Assembly (NCBI GenBank): GCA_964423505.1
Contig: CAYREX010000019.1
Span: 1 to 50,296, forward strand
Direction of reading: 5' to 3'
Length of the DNA: 50,296 nt
DNA from: CAYREX01 sp964423505
GTDB lineage: Bacteria; Fermentibacterota; Fermentibacteria; Fermentibacterales; JCC-6
The translations under genes and the position numbers were made by a program. Shown here in pieces: positions 31,431 to 41,027 of the stretch. Positions within the stretch are counted from its first letter, which is position 1. Every line of letters starts with the position of its first letter. The notes under the pieces were generated by a model. The model did not search any database. It was not told where the DNA came from and saw nothing but the letters and a program-made list of their open reading frames with translations.

Positions 31431-31883
31431 CTAGCGTACTCCGCCCGACCCGTCCTCGAGGACCTCGACGGCCCTTCGTACGGTGCCCAGCGGGACCTCC
31501 TCGCCACCGGCGAGGATCAACAGTCCCCGCTCCTCGTCGAAGCCGGTCAGCACGTCGACCAGCTCGCGTTCTTCGAGCGTTATCCTGAGGAGCCTGCCGC
31601 TGGTCCTCATCCAGTCCACCTCCGAGGTCAGAGGCCTCCCCACTCCGGGAGAGCCGACCTCCAGCCTGTAGTCCTCCCCGGGCGGAAGCAGCTCTCCGTC
31701 GAGGAGGTCCTTCACGTCCCTCGCCAGGCGTGCGCATTCCTGTACGGAGACGCGCCCGACCCTGTCCACCAGCAGGTGGATGTGGAGCTTCCTGCCCGAC
31801 CTGCCCGCGCTGATGTCCACGAGCAGAAGGCCGGAACGCTCTACGAGGGGCGCCAGGCCGCGCCTCAGCTCCTCGGTCTCCAC
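31431..31883 (-). CDS. rimP: Ribosome maturation factor RimP
   Basis: A 150-residue RimP: L-V-D-I-S-A-G-R-S-G-R-K-L-H-I-H-L-L-V-D, R-L-A-R-D-V, Y-R-L-E-V-G-S-P-G-V-G-R-P-L and the SH3-like C-terminal half with L-V-D-V-L-T-G-F. It helps assemble 30S subunits and opens the conserved rimP-nusA-infB series. I chose GTG 31883 because GGGGAG lies five bases upstream; TTG 31901 would add six residues without such a site. A perfect 10-bp palindrome, GGGTATACCC, is at 31911-31920. Confidence 0.94.
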   Translation of the reverse strand: METEELRRGLAPLVERSGLLLVDISAGRSGRKLHIHLLVDRVGRVSVQECARLARDVKDLLDGELLPPGEDYRLEVGSPGVGRPLTSEVDWMRTSGRLLRITLEERELVDVLTGFDEERGLLILAGGEEVPLGTVRRAVEVLEDGSGGVR

Positions 31884-31910
31884 TTCGGTCTCCCCATACA
31901 AAACGAAGGC

Positions 31911-31920
31911 GGGTATACCC
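31911..31920. promoter_or_regulatory. 10-bp palindrome upstream of rimP
   Basis: GGGTATACCC, perfectly palindromic, 28 bp before the rimP start. It contains TATACC, a possible -10, but I find no convincing -35. The rest of 31884-32006 holds only a weak GGGCC...GGCCC inverted repeat (31969-31996) that could end the polysaccharide operon. Confidence 0.3.
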
Positions 31921-32006
31921 CACCCTCGGAATCAATCGATCCGTCAGCGAGTTACCAGGCTAATCTAAGGGCCGCCGGCAAGGGGTGGCAAGGCCCCCGC
32001 GGGCGC

Positions 32007-35000
32007 TCAGATGGCCGGGAGCTCCCCGGTCACCAGGTCGGCCCTGAGCGACTCGAGGAGCTGCGAATAGTCGGGGTTGACCATCCCCTCCGCCATGACG
32101 TCCACCTCCCCGAGGACGCTGGAGACCCTGTAGGATGCCTCCTCGTTGCCGAGCACGGAGGTCAGGGCCTCACGGGCCTTCCTCAGGTCGGAGAGGACCA
32201 GCCGGCTCTGGTCGGAGGAGAAGACCGGTACGCCGGTGTAGAAGGAGAGGAACACGCAGTAGCCCATCCCTATCTCCGCCAGGATGAGGTCCGGGTCCTC
32301 CGGGCTGGCGAGGCGCAGCTCCCTCATACCCGAGGATATCCCGCCCAGAACCGAGCCCGGGGCGAAGAGGTCGCAGACCCCGTCCGCTCCATCGCCGTAC
32401 CATCCGCCGGAGAAGCAGTAGAGCGGCCCCCCGTTCCCTGCCCAGACGTCGTCCAGCTCCGCGATGACCGGCGAGGGGACGCGCTGGAGGTACTCCGGTG
32501 TCGAGGAGGTGAGCTGCTGCACCTGGAAGAGCAGCCTGTCCAGGGTCAGCGAGGTAATGGCGATGTTGAGCATGGCGTTCCTGGACGCGGCGGTCGCGAG
32601 GCTGTCCCGCAACACCGCTGACGGCAGCTCCGTCATGAGATGGTCACGCAGGGGCCAGTACCTGATGCTGGCCGTGCAGCCGTGGACGAGGTCACCCCAC
32701 AGCTCCGCCAGGTCCCATGCGTGATCCCCGGAGTCCTCCCGGGAGCCCAGGAGGGCCTCGGCGGCGGCATGGGACGGGAGAGCTCCCAGGGCCTGGGGCG
32801 GGGTCTCGGAGAGAACGGCCGCCGCTGCAGCCGTATCCCCCTGCTCGACGAGCAGGGCAAGCTCCAGCGCCTCGTCCATGTACTCGCCCTGCAGGGCCAG
32901 GCCGGCTGTGACCTCCCCGGACAGTGCCGGTGCCATCTCCTCCGTCATCTCCCCCAGCTCGACCTCCAGGCTGTCGGCCGCGACCGGCCGCTCGTGCATG
33001 GCGGTTGCGGAGAAGGTGAGCAGAGAGTGGACCACCTCCTCCCTCTTGTCCGGCGACATCCCCTCGAAGTAGCCGTCGGGCACGTCCAGCATGCCTGTCC
33101 AGAGGATGTGCACGGCGTCCGGCGAGTCGGTCAGCGGCGCCATCATGCCGGTCTGGGAGACGTAGCTCTGCCTGTTGTGCGCATGGAGCCCGTAGGCGAC
33201 CCTGATGGAGGAGAGGGCCAGGTCCACCTCGCCCAGGCTGCTCCATGCCAGGCCGAGGTTGTTGTGCATCTCGGCGTAGTAGGGAGCCCTCTTCGCCAGC
33301 GAGTCGTAGGCGGCTATCCCTCCCAGGACGCACTGCGAGGCGACCCCGTAGTCGTAGGGGTCCCTCCCGTGGGCCTCCAGGACCTCCATCATAGGCTGGC
33401 TGAGCCGCCTGTACAGCATGCCCCGGGTCAGGTACGCGCTGCCCAGGGCGTACCAGCCCCCCAGCTCGTCCGGATTGGTCTCGACGCATACGGTGCACCA
33501 CTTGACGGAGCTGTCCGCGTAGGCCTCCGCGGTCCTGAAGTGCTGGTAGGCCTGCTCCAGAAGCGCCGGGTTCCCGGTGGAGCTCCAGCCTCCGGCCGTC
33601 TGGACAGCTGCGGTCATCTCCGGCTGTATCCTCGTGAGGGCCATATCCTTCCCCTTGAAGAGCTGCCTGCCTGCCCTCATGGAGAGGAGGTAGTTGGGAA
33701 GCGCCACGGCGGCCAGCAGAGCCGCCGCCGCGAGAAGCGGCAGGGTCAGGCCGAGCCGCCGCCTGCCCGGCTCCCCCCCAGCCCGCTCGGGAGCCGAGGA
33801 GAGCAGCATGCCCGCCAGAAGCGCCAGTAGAAGCCCGGAGGGGGCCCATCTGAGCGCCACGGAGACGGTGGCCTCCCCCAGCAGCGCGACGACCCCGCCG
33901 ACCAGCCCGGCAAGCACCAGCCATTCTCCGCCGCCGGACTCCTTCGCCGCCCTCATTGCCCTCCTGACCCTGCCGGCGGCGACGGCGGCGAGAGCGGCCC
34001 AGAGGCCCAGGCCGACGATGCCGATGTCGACCAGTATCTCCAGGTACTCGCAGTGCGCGTGGAGGGTATTGTGGCTGACCCCCAGCAGGTGATAGGCCGG
34101 GTCGCGGTAGGGCGGGAAGACTATCTGGAAAGCGCCGGGGCCCCAGCCGGCGAGGGGCCTCTCCCCGACCATCCGGAGGCCGCCGGACCATATGAGCCTC
34201 CTGACCATCAACGTGCCGCTCTCCCCCTCGGCGGCGGAGAGCTCCGCCAGCCTCCCCTGCAGCATCAGGGCGCCTGCGGCGAAGAGGAGGATCATGAGCA
34301 GCGGCACCATCATGCCGTTCAGACCCTTCCTTCTCATCCTGGGATGGGCCAGCAGCAGCACGGATGCCAGACCGAGTCCGATGAGGCTCCCCCTGGTCTT
34401 GCTAGCGACCACCGCCGCGACGCAGAGTATCCCGAACAGGACGGCGAGGACCAACCTGCCGCTCCCCAGCCGCTCCCTGGAGAGCAGGAAGAGCACACCT
34501 ACCGGCGTCATGGCCGCGGCGAAGCTCCCAAGAAGGTTCGGGTTTCCCATGGTGCCGGAGCTCCTGGCCCCGGCTATGAGGCTGCTGTCCCAGCTCATGA
34601 CGGTGATCCCGAGGCCCTGCAGTACGGCGTAGGTCGCCAGCAGCGATGTTGCGCAGACCATCACCCAGAGCAGCGTGTCCCTGTCCGGCCGGGTCATGGT
34701 GACCGCCATGACGCCCGCGGTCCCACCCATGGCCAGGAGGTAGTACATCACCTTCGGTCCGTTGACCGACCCGGTGCCCGCAAGGTGCCGCACCAGCATC
34801 CAGGCGGGGATGGCCAGGAAGAGCGCCGCCATAGCGGGGGAGAGCCTCCGCCAGCGCGGAACCCCTCCGGCGGCGGTGGTGGCGAATAGCACGGCCATGA
34901 GCAGGGCGGCGCCGGCCACGCCGGTGGCCTCCTTGACCAGTATGCTCGTCCGACTGTTGGTCTGGATGGCGAAGACGCATGCGACCATCATGAGCGAGAC

Positions 35001-35036
35001 CAGCACCGCGACCGCTCTGCCCTGGAGGTTGGTCAT
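32007..35036 (-). CDS. O-antigen ligase/polymerase-like membrane protein with long C-terminal soluble region
   Basis: A 1009-residue protein. The first ~430 residues hold about ten to twelve hydrophobic helices with Wzy_C-type motifs: G-N-P-N-L-L-G-S-F, K-T-R-G-S-L-I-G-L, and L-A-G-W-G-P-G-A-F followed by the loop H-N-T-L-H-A-H-C-E-Y-L-E. After one more helix (to about 465) the remaining ~540 residues are soluble and helical with TPR-like stretches (W-Y-A-L-G-S-A-Y-L, N-N-L-G-L-A-W-S-S-L-G). The membrane part would transfer or polymerise undecaprenyl-linked glycans on the periplasmic side. The C-terminal region is unusually long. ATG 35036 overlaps the WecA-like stop (ATGA). Confidence 0.88.
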   Translation of the reverse strand: MTNLQGRAVAVLVSLMMVACVFAIQTNSRTSILVKEATGVAGAALLMAVLFATTAAGGVPRWRRLSPAMAALFLAIPAWMLVRHLAGTGSVNGPKVMYYLLAMGGTAGVMAVTMTRPDRDTLLWVMVCATSLLATYAVLQGLGITVMSWDSSLIAGARSSGTMGNPNLLGSFAAAMTPVGVLFLLSRERLGSGRLVLAVLFGILCVAAVVASKTRGSLIGLGLASVLLLAHPRMRRKGLNGMMVPLLMILLFAAGALMLQGRLAELSAAEGESGTLMVRRLIWSGGLRMVGERPLAGWGPGAFQIVFPPYRDPAYHLLGVSHNTLHAHCEYLEILVDIGIVGLGLWAALAAVAAGRVRRAMRAAKESGGGEWLVLAGLVGGVVALLGEATVSVALRWAPSGLLLALLAGMLLSSAPERAGGEPGRRRLGLTLPLLAAAALLAAVALPNYLLSMRAGRQLFKGKDMALTRIQPEMTAAVQTAGGWSSTGNPALLEQAYQHFRTAEAYADSSVKWCTVCVETNPDELGGWYALGSAYLTRGMLYRRLSQPMMEVLEAHGRDPYDYGVASQCVLGGIAAYDSLAKRAPYYAEMHNNLGLAWSSLGEVDLALSSIRVAYGLHAHNRQSYVSQTGMMAPLTDSPDAVHILWTGMLDVPDGYFEGMSPDKREEVVHSLLTFSATAMHERPVAADSLEVELGEMTEEMAPALSGEVTAGLALQGEYMDEALELALLVEQGDTAAAAAVLSETPPQALGALPSHAAAEALLGSREDSGDHAWDLAELWGDLVHGCTASIRYWPLRDHLMTELPSAVLRDSLATAASRNAMLNIAITSLTLDRLLFQVQQLTSSTPEYLQRVPSPVIAELDDVWAGNGGPLYCFSGGWYGDGADGVCDLFAPGSVLGGISSGMRELRLASPEDPDLILAEIGMGYCVFLSFYTGVPVFSSDQSRLVLSDLRKAREALTSVLGNEEASYRVSSVLGEVDVMAEGMVNPDYSQLLESLRADLVTGELPAI

Positions 35037-36107
35037 CCGCCTTCACCGGGCCTGTTCAGCTTCTCGGCGGTCCTTATGAAGAAGGAGAAGAGCCCCACCA
35101 GCCCCAGCGCGTGGCAGAGGACCAGGACGGCCTGGTAGGGAGCCAGGGTCGGCAGGAGGAGCGCGAGTATGCCCATGAGGGCCGACACCACCAGGAGGAC
35201 CTGCACAGCCTCGCGGTGCGTGAGGCCCAGGCGCATGAGCCTGTGGGCCAGGTGGTTCCTGTCGGCGCCGAAGAGCGGCCTCCCGCTCTTCCTCCTGTAG
35301 AGCAGGACGAAGGCGGTGTCCATGAGCGGAACCGCCAGGACCAGCAGGGGGGCGAGCACGGCTATCTCCCTGATGGAGCCCTCCCTGGTGTATACGCCGA
35401 GGACGGCGATTATGCCCAGCATGAAGCCGATCAGGTTGCTCCCGCTGTCACCCATGAAGATGGAGGCCGGGGTGAAGTTGTAGACAAGGAAGCCGGCGGC
35501 CGCACCGGCGAGGGCCGCGCTCACGAAGGCGACGGCGTAGTTGCCCGCGAGCAGGTTTATGATGGCGAAGAACACCGCGGCTATGGCGCCGGTGCCAGAT
35601 GCCAGGCCGTCGGCGTGGTCCAGCAGGTTCATGGAGTTGGTTATGCCCACCAGCCACAGGATCGTCAGCGGGGCCGCCAGCCATGCCGCGCCTCCGCCGG
35701 TGATGAAAAGGTCGAGGAGGGCGCCCCTGTAGACGAAGATGAAGCCGACCACCAGCGCGGAGAGGGTGTGCAGGACCAGCTTCATCAGCGGCCTGAGCCC
35801 GAGCATGTCGTCCACCAGCCCGGTCAGCGTCATCAGGCCTCCGCCCACCAGGACCAGCATGCCCAGGGAGCGCCAGTCCAGGGAGATGAGGTCCTCTCCC
35901 CCCCCCTCCCAGCCGAAGAGCCCGGCGGTCACGACCGAGGCGAAAGCCAGGAAGACGGCCACGCCGCCGAGGAGAGGGGTGGTCAGGAGGTGCCGCTTCC
36001 TGCCCTCCGGCCTGTCCACGAGGTCGAGCCTGAGCGCCGCCCTCCTGGCGAGAGGGGTCAGGAGGAGCGACAGGGTCAGGGAGCCGAGGAAGGCCAGGCC
36101 GACGACG

Positions 36108-36115
<8 letters not shown>
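35033..36115 (-). CDS. WecA/TagO-like undecaprenyl-phosphate sugar-1-phosphate transferase
   Basis: A 360-residue polytopic enzyme of the MraY/WecA family. Conserved pieces: D-R-P-E-G-R-K-R-H (substrate entry), G-L-V-D-D-M-L-G-L (the Asp pair for Mg), N-L-L-D-H-A-D-G-L-A-S-G, F-M-G-D-S-G-S-N-L-I-G-F, and the loop with the H-L-A-H-R-L-M motif. It links a sugar-1-phosphate, usually GlcNAc-1-P, to undecaprenyl phosphate and so starts a glycan on the cytoplasmic face. The cluster also has a WbaP-like initiating enzyme, so two glycans may be started here. Its start overlaps the ABC ATPase end by 8 bp. Confidence 0.93.
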
Positions 36116-37166
<1,051 letters not shown>

Positions 37167-37188
37167 ATCCCATCATCCCTTCAAGGTC

Positions 37189-37566
37189 TCAGTCGGAGAC
37201 CGTCATCAATGAGACTGTCATACCCTCGAACCCGGCGACGTCCGGGTTCATCGGGTCCGGGATCCATTCGTGCCCGTCCAGCAGGAAGGCGTAGCGGTAG
37301 CGGCCGGGGGGCAGGTCGGGTAGAGGGGCGGTCCAGTTGCCGTCACCGTCTCTCGCCATCCTCCCGACCGCCGGGTCGACCACTCGGCCGGGGGAGGTGA
37401 GGCCTCCCCACTCGTTCCAGTCGCCGACCAGCTGGACGCTGGCCGCGGCCGGTGCCCAGAGCGTGATGCTCTCCGGCTCGTCCGGCCTCCCGGCCGGCAC
37501 CAGCGCGGCACACGCCGCGAACATAACCAATGCGGCTACCACGGGTAATACCGCGGCGGGTCTCAT
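37189..37566 (-). CDS. Secreted CBM48-like (glycogen-binding) protein
   Basis: A 125-residue protein with a signal peptide (V-L-P-V-V-A-A-L-V-M-F-A-A-C-A-A-L-V) and a single carbohydrate-binding domain of the CBM48/AMPK-beta type: I-T-L-W-A-P-A-A-A-S-V-Q-L-V-G-D-W-N-E-W, W-T-A-P-L, and G-R-Y-R-Y-A-F-L-L-D-G-H-E-W-I-P-D-P. The lipobox-like A-A-C-A could make it a lipoprotein. No catalytic domain is attached. ATG 37566 overlaps the previous stop (ATGA). Confidence 0.85.
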   Translation of the reverse strand: MRPAAVLPVVAALVMFAACAALVPAGRPDEPESITLWAPAAASVQLVGDWNEWGGLTSPGRVVDPAVGRMARDGDGNWTAPLPDLPPGRYRYAFLLDGHEWIPDPMNPDVAGFEGMTVSLMTVSD

Positions 37567-38843
37567 CTCAGCGATGCCCTCACCTCCCCTCCGAGGAGCA
37601 CTCCGGAGCCCTCCCAGGAGACCGAGAGCAGAGCCGCCAGCGGCCCGGGGAAGGCGGTCACGGTGAAGCTGCACGACGGGTCGAGGCTGCCGTCGACGTC
37701 GCCACCGACCTCCAGGGTGCCGCAGACGTCCGGCCTCGGTACGTGGGAGGCCCTGCCGGATACGCGCAGGCTGTCGCCCCACGTGCCCAGCGTGACCTCC
37801 GCCGAGGACCTGCCCCCCCCCCGGCCGACCGTAAGGGAGCCCTCACCACCGCCGTCGGCGCCCAGCTCTCCGCTCAGGTCGTAGTAGACCCCGGCCTCCG
37901 ACACCATCCTGCCCCTCCCGCCGATACCCGTCAGGCTGTCGCTCTCGAGGTCCCAGGAGAGCAGAAGACCGCCGCCCATCATGTAGCGCCTGGAGGAGAG
38001 CTTAAGGCCTAGGCTGAGGGTCCTGCGTCCGGGGCCCATGTCGCCGGCCTCCTCCGGGTAGTCGGAGCCTGACATGGCGACGCCGGGCACCAGCTCCAGG
38101 CTGCCCCATCCGGCGCTCACCGGCCTGAAGCGCCTCAGCTCGGCGGAGACACCCCAGGCGCCCGGCTCGCCGCTCCTGCCGGTGAGCACGACCCAGGGTC
38201 TGACGTAGCGGAGGTCGCCCCTCAGGGTCATCGAGTTGAGCACCGAGCCATCCTCGACTGAGCCGGGCTCGAGGGCCACCCTCCTGTAGTCCGCGCCGGC
38301 GAACCCGAGCCAGGGGGAGGAGACGTGAAGGGTCTCCAGCGTATCCGTCTCCCCGAGCAGCGAGAGGGTGTAGGAGGCGTCGAAGCCGAGGAAGCCGCCC
38401 GCCGAGAAGGTGGCTCCCCTGAGGGAGTCCACGGGAATAGTCCCGTGGTCGAGGACCGGGTCGTACATACCGGGAACGAACGGGGCCCTGTCGTGGTAGG
38501 AGACGCCGGCGCCCACCCACGGGGTGCCGGGCCACCGCACCGCCGTCCTGAGCCGCTCCAGCATCATCCTCTCCCCGCCGCCCTCATCGCCGCCGGTCTC
38601 GACGGACGTGGCGACGAGCATGTCCGCCACGCCGCCCGGAGAGGCGGCCTCCGCACCGAGCGAGGCGTAACCCAGATGGTCGTCCAGAACCGGGCCGTTG
38701 TCCCGCCATGCGCCTTCCGCCGCGCCCATCAGAAGGATGGTGGCGCCGCCGGTCCAGCCCTCCGGGAGCGACGGGGCCATCGTGGAGTCCGATGCGGCGA
38801 GCTGGAGGGCCAGCATCGGCACGAGCAGCGCAGGCGCCCTCAC
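37563..38843 (-). CDS. Predicted outer-membrane beta-barrel protein 1
   Basis: A 426-residue exported protein: signal peptide after GTG 38843 (A-P-A-L-L-V-P-M-L-A-L-Q-L-A-A-S), then alternating polar/apolar strands throughout with Gly- and Ser-rich turns, such as W-G-S-L-E-L-V-P-G-V-A-M-S and T-L-S-L-G-L-K-L-S-S-R-R-Y. This pattern suggests a barrel or similar beta structure. No family motif is recognised. It overlaps barrel protein 2 upstream (GTGA) and the CBM48-like gene downstream (ATGA), so the three are one translational unit. Confidence 0.68.
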   Translation of the reverse strand: MRAPALLVPMLALQLAASDSTMAPSLPEGWTGGATILLMGAAEGAWRDNGPVLDDHLGYASLGAEAASPGGVADMLVATSVETGGDEGGGERMMLERLRTAVRWPGTPWVGAGVSYHDRAPFVPGMYDPVLDHGTIPVDSLRGATFSAGGFLGFDASYTLSLLGETDTLETLHVSSPWLGFAGADYRRVALEPGSVEDGSVLNSMTLRGDLRYVRPWVVLTGRSGEPGAWGVSAELRRFRPVSAGWGSLELVPGVAMSGSDYPEEAGDMGPGRRTLSLGLKLSSRRYMMGGGLLLSWDLESDSLTGIGGRGRMVSEAGVYYDLSGELGADGGGEGSLTVGRGGGRSSAEVTLGTWGDSLRVSGRASHVPRPDVCGTLEVGGDVDGSLDPSCSFTVTAFPGPLAALLSVSWEGSGVLLGGEVRASLR

Positions 38844-39637
38844 GGCGCACCCCCCCCGGACGGGAGTCCGAGCGATACCCCCAGCGAGTGCCTGGCGCCG
38901 CCCTCGGAGAGCCTGACCGCCCATGCAAGCAGGACCGGCCCCGCCTCCAGGTCGGCCCCCGCCCTCCATGCCCTGTCGTCGGCGCCGCTCCTGACCGTCA
39001 GCCCGCCCCCGGCGTCGAGCTCCAGGCCTACCGAGACCCTCCGGTCGCGGACGGAGAGGTGACCCCGGAGCTCCCTGGTGAAGACGCTGGTGGCGCCGTA
39101 ACCGAGAGAGCGGGGCAGCACGTCGTCGCCGATCAGCGTGAGCCCGGTGTAGCCGGCGCCAACCGCTACCGTGGGGAAGACCGATATCTGGGCGCTCACC
39201 CCGGCCTCCAGGGCGTCTCTCCCGGGCTCTTCACCCGAGTCTCCCGTCCCGGCGTACCCGAGGGTAGCCCCGACGGATATGCTGGGGCCGAAGACTCCCT
39301 CCATGAAGCCGATGGGGTCCCCCCTCACCGTCACCGCCGCCGCTGCCGCGGCCCAGATGGTATCCGGGGAGCCCTCCCCCATCTCTGTACCGGCGCCTCC
39401 ACCCAGCACGAGGCCGCCCATCGGCAGCGAGGCCGCAGCGGATACGCTGCCAGGGCCATCACCGGTGGCATCCACGGCCGCCTCGAGCTCGATCTCCTCG
39501 CTCCTGACCATCCCTGCAGGGGCTCGGAGCCCCTCCAGCGGCCCCTCCGACCAGGCCCAGGGGCCGCAGCCCGTCCCGCTCTCCACCGGGCCGGGGAAGA
39601 GGCCCACGATGGCTGCGAGCACCGCAGAGGACGTCAC
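38840..39637 (-). CDS. Predicted outer-membrane beta-barrel protein 2
   Basis: A 265-residue Gly/Ala/Val-rich protein with an N-terminal hydrophobic export segment and repeated amphipathic strands (V-S-A-A-A-S-L-P-M-G-G-L-V-L-G-G-G, I-S-V-G-A-T-L-G-Y-A-G-T-G, V-A-V-G-A-G-Y-T-G-L-T-L-I-G). It ends G-V-S-L-G-L-P-S-G-G-G-A-P rather than with an aromatic residue. The family is unknown. GTG 39637 has GAGG just before it, next to the transferase stop. Confidence 0.65.
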   Translation of the reverse strand: MTSSAVLAAIVGLFPGPVESGTGCGPWAWSEGPLEGLRAPAGMVRSEEIELEAAVDATGDGPGSVSAAASLPMGGLVLGGGAGTEMGEGSPDTIWAAAAAAVTVRGDPIGFMEGVFGPSISVGATLGYAGTGDSGEEPGRDALEAGVSAQISVFPTVAVGAGYTGLTLIGDDVLPRSLGYGATSVFTRELRGHLSVRDRRVSVGLELDAGGGLTVRSGADDRAWRAGADLEAGPVLLAWAVRLSEGGARHSLGVSLGLPSGGGAP

Positions 39638-39638
39638 C

Positions 39639-41027
39639 TCAGTATGCTCCCTTGCCCCTGAATATGGCCGCCACGGTCCTTATCAGTATGGCGGCGTCCA
39701 GCATTATGGACTGGTTGCGGATGTAGTAGAAGTCGTACTCCAGGTTGTCGTGCAACGGGAGCTCCTTCCTGCCCATTATCTGCCAGAGCCCTGTGAGGCC
39801 CGGCTTCACGTCCAGCCTGTGCCGCTGCCAGGTCCTGTACTCCCGGACTATGAACGGCATCTCCGGTCTCGGCCCTACCAGGCTCATGTCCCCCTTCAGC
39901 ACGTTCAGGAGCTGTGGGAGCTCGTCCAGGCTGGTCCTCCTCAGGAGCTTGCCGACAGCCGTTATCCTGTTGTCGTCCATGGAGACCGGCGCCACCTCGT
40001 ACTCGCCGCAGTCCGGCCTCATTGTCCTGAACTTGTAGAGGGTGAAGGTCTCGCCGCCGAGGCCGACCCTCGTCTGCTGGAAGATGGGAGAGCCCCTCCC
40101 GGTGACCAGCAGGAGCAGCCAGACCAGTAGCATCACCGGCAGGAACACCACCAGCAGGACCAGCGACAGCACCACGTCCATGAGCCGCTTTATGATGCGG
40201 TGGGAGAGACCGGGCTTGCCGTAGCCTATCTCGATTATGGGGAGCCTCGCCAGGTCGTCCAGGTCGGTGCCCGCTATGGCTATCTCGAAGAGGTCGCTGA
40301 CCAGCCTGAAGTGAACCCTCAGGTTGCTCGCGGAGGCTATCACGTCCAGCATCTCCGACCGCTCCATGGAGGGGGAGGCGAAGAAGACCTCGTCGACCTC
40401 GGTCTCCCGCAGCAGCGGTATCAGCCCTTCCAGCCCGCAGAGGACCGGCACCCCGGCCACCTCCTCCGGAGAGTCCTCCCGGGTGGACACAGCGCCCGTC
40501 ACCTGCGGTGCCTTCGCGGGGAGCTTCCTGATGGCCCGCACCACCCTGGCCGCCACCTCCCCCGTGCCCACCACCAGTATCCTCGGCGTCTCCCTGACCG
40601 GGGCCATTCGCTGGGCCAGCCTGCGGGAGAGCGCCCTCGCCAGCGCGTCGATGGGCAGCGAGATGACGGTGAAGGATACGAGCATCAGCCTGGAGTAGTC
40701 CATCCTGACCATGTAGCTGGTCGCCATCATGGAGACGGCGAGGTAGGCCAGGGCCCTCAAGAGCTTCTGGACCTCGCCCATGCTCCCGAGATGCCTCCTG
40801 GGCCTGTAGAGACCGACCGACAGGAAGCATGCCACCCAGAGCACCGCCACCACCGGCAGGGCCTTCTGGTAGGTTGCGAACGTGTGGTGGAACTCCGGCA
40901 GCGCTCCAGCGAGCACGTAGGTCCTCAGCAGCCAGGTGATGAGGAAAGCCGCCGGGAGGGCAATCATGTCGGCCAGGAGGAGCATCATGCTCAGCACCCT
41001 GTCCGCGCGTCTGGCTGGAGCGAACAT
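39639..41027 (-). CDS. WbaP-like polyprenyl glycosylphosphotransferase
   Basis: A 462-residue initiating transferase. Four N-terminal helices (to about 125) precede a nucleotide-binding-like CoA-binding domain (R-I-L-V-V-G-T-G-E-V-A-A-R-V-V) and then one helix (V-V-L-S-L-V-L-L-V-V-F-L-P-V-M-L) plus the bacterial sugar transferase domain: Y-K-F-R-T-M-R, R-R-T-S-L-D-E-L-P-Q-L-L-N-V-L-K-G-D-M-S-L-V-G-P-R-P, and K-P-G-L-T-G-L-W-Q. It transfers a hexose-1-phosphate to undecaprenyl phosphate to begin a surface glycan. It shares a TGATG junction with the GT2 gene. Confidence 0.95.
   Translation of the reverse strand: MFAPARRADRVLSMMLLLADMIALPAAFLITWLLRTYVLAGALPEFHHTFATYQKALPVVAVLWVACFLSVGLYRPRRHLGSMGEVQKLLRALAYLAVSMMATSYMVRMDYSRLMLVSFTVISLPIDALARALSRRLAQRMAPVRETPRILVVGTGEVAARVVRAIRKLPAKAPQVTGAVSTREDSPEEVAGVPVLCGLEGLIPLLRETEVDEVFFASPSMERSEMLDVIASASNLRVHFRLVSDLFEIAIAGTDLDDLARLPIIEIGYGKPGLSHRIIKRLMDVVLSLVLLVVFLPVMLLVWLLLLVTGRGSPIFQQTRVGLGGETFTLYKFRTMRPDCGEYEVAPVSMDDNRITAVGKLLRRTSLDELPQLLNVLKGDMSLVGPRPEMPFIVREYRTWQRHRLDVKPGLTGLWQIMGRKELPLHDNLEYDFYYIRNQSIMLDAAILIRTVAAIFRGKGAY

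Noticed and set aside
27366..32621. Very long open frame on the plus strand (over 1700 codons)
   Set aside because: It is antisense to truB, rbfA, infB, nusA and rimP, all of which have unmistakable motifs; the open frame follows from their codon bias.
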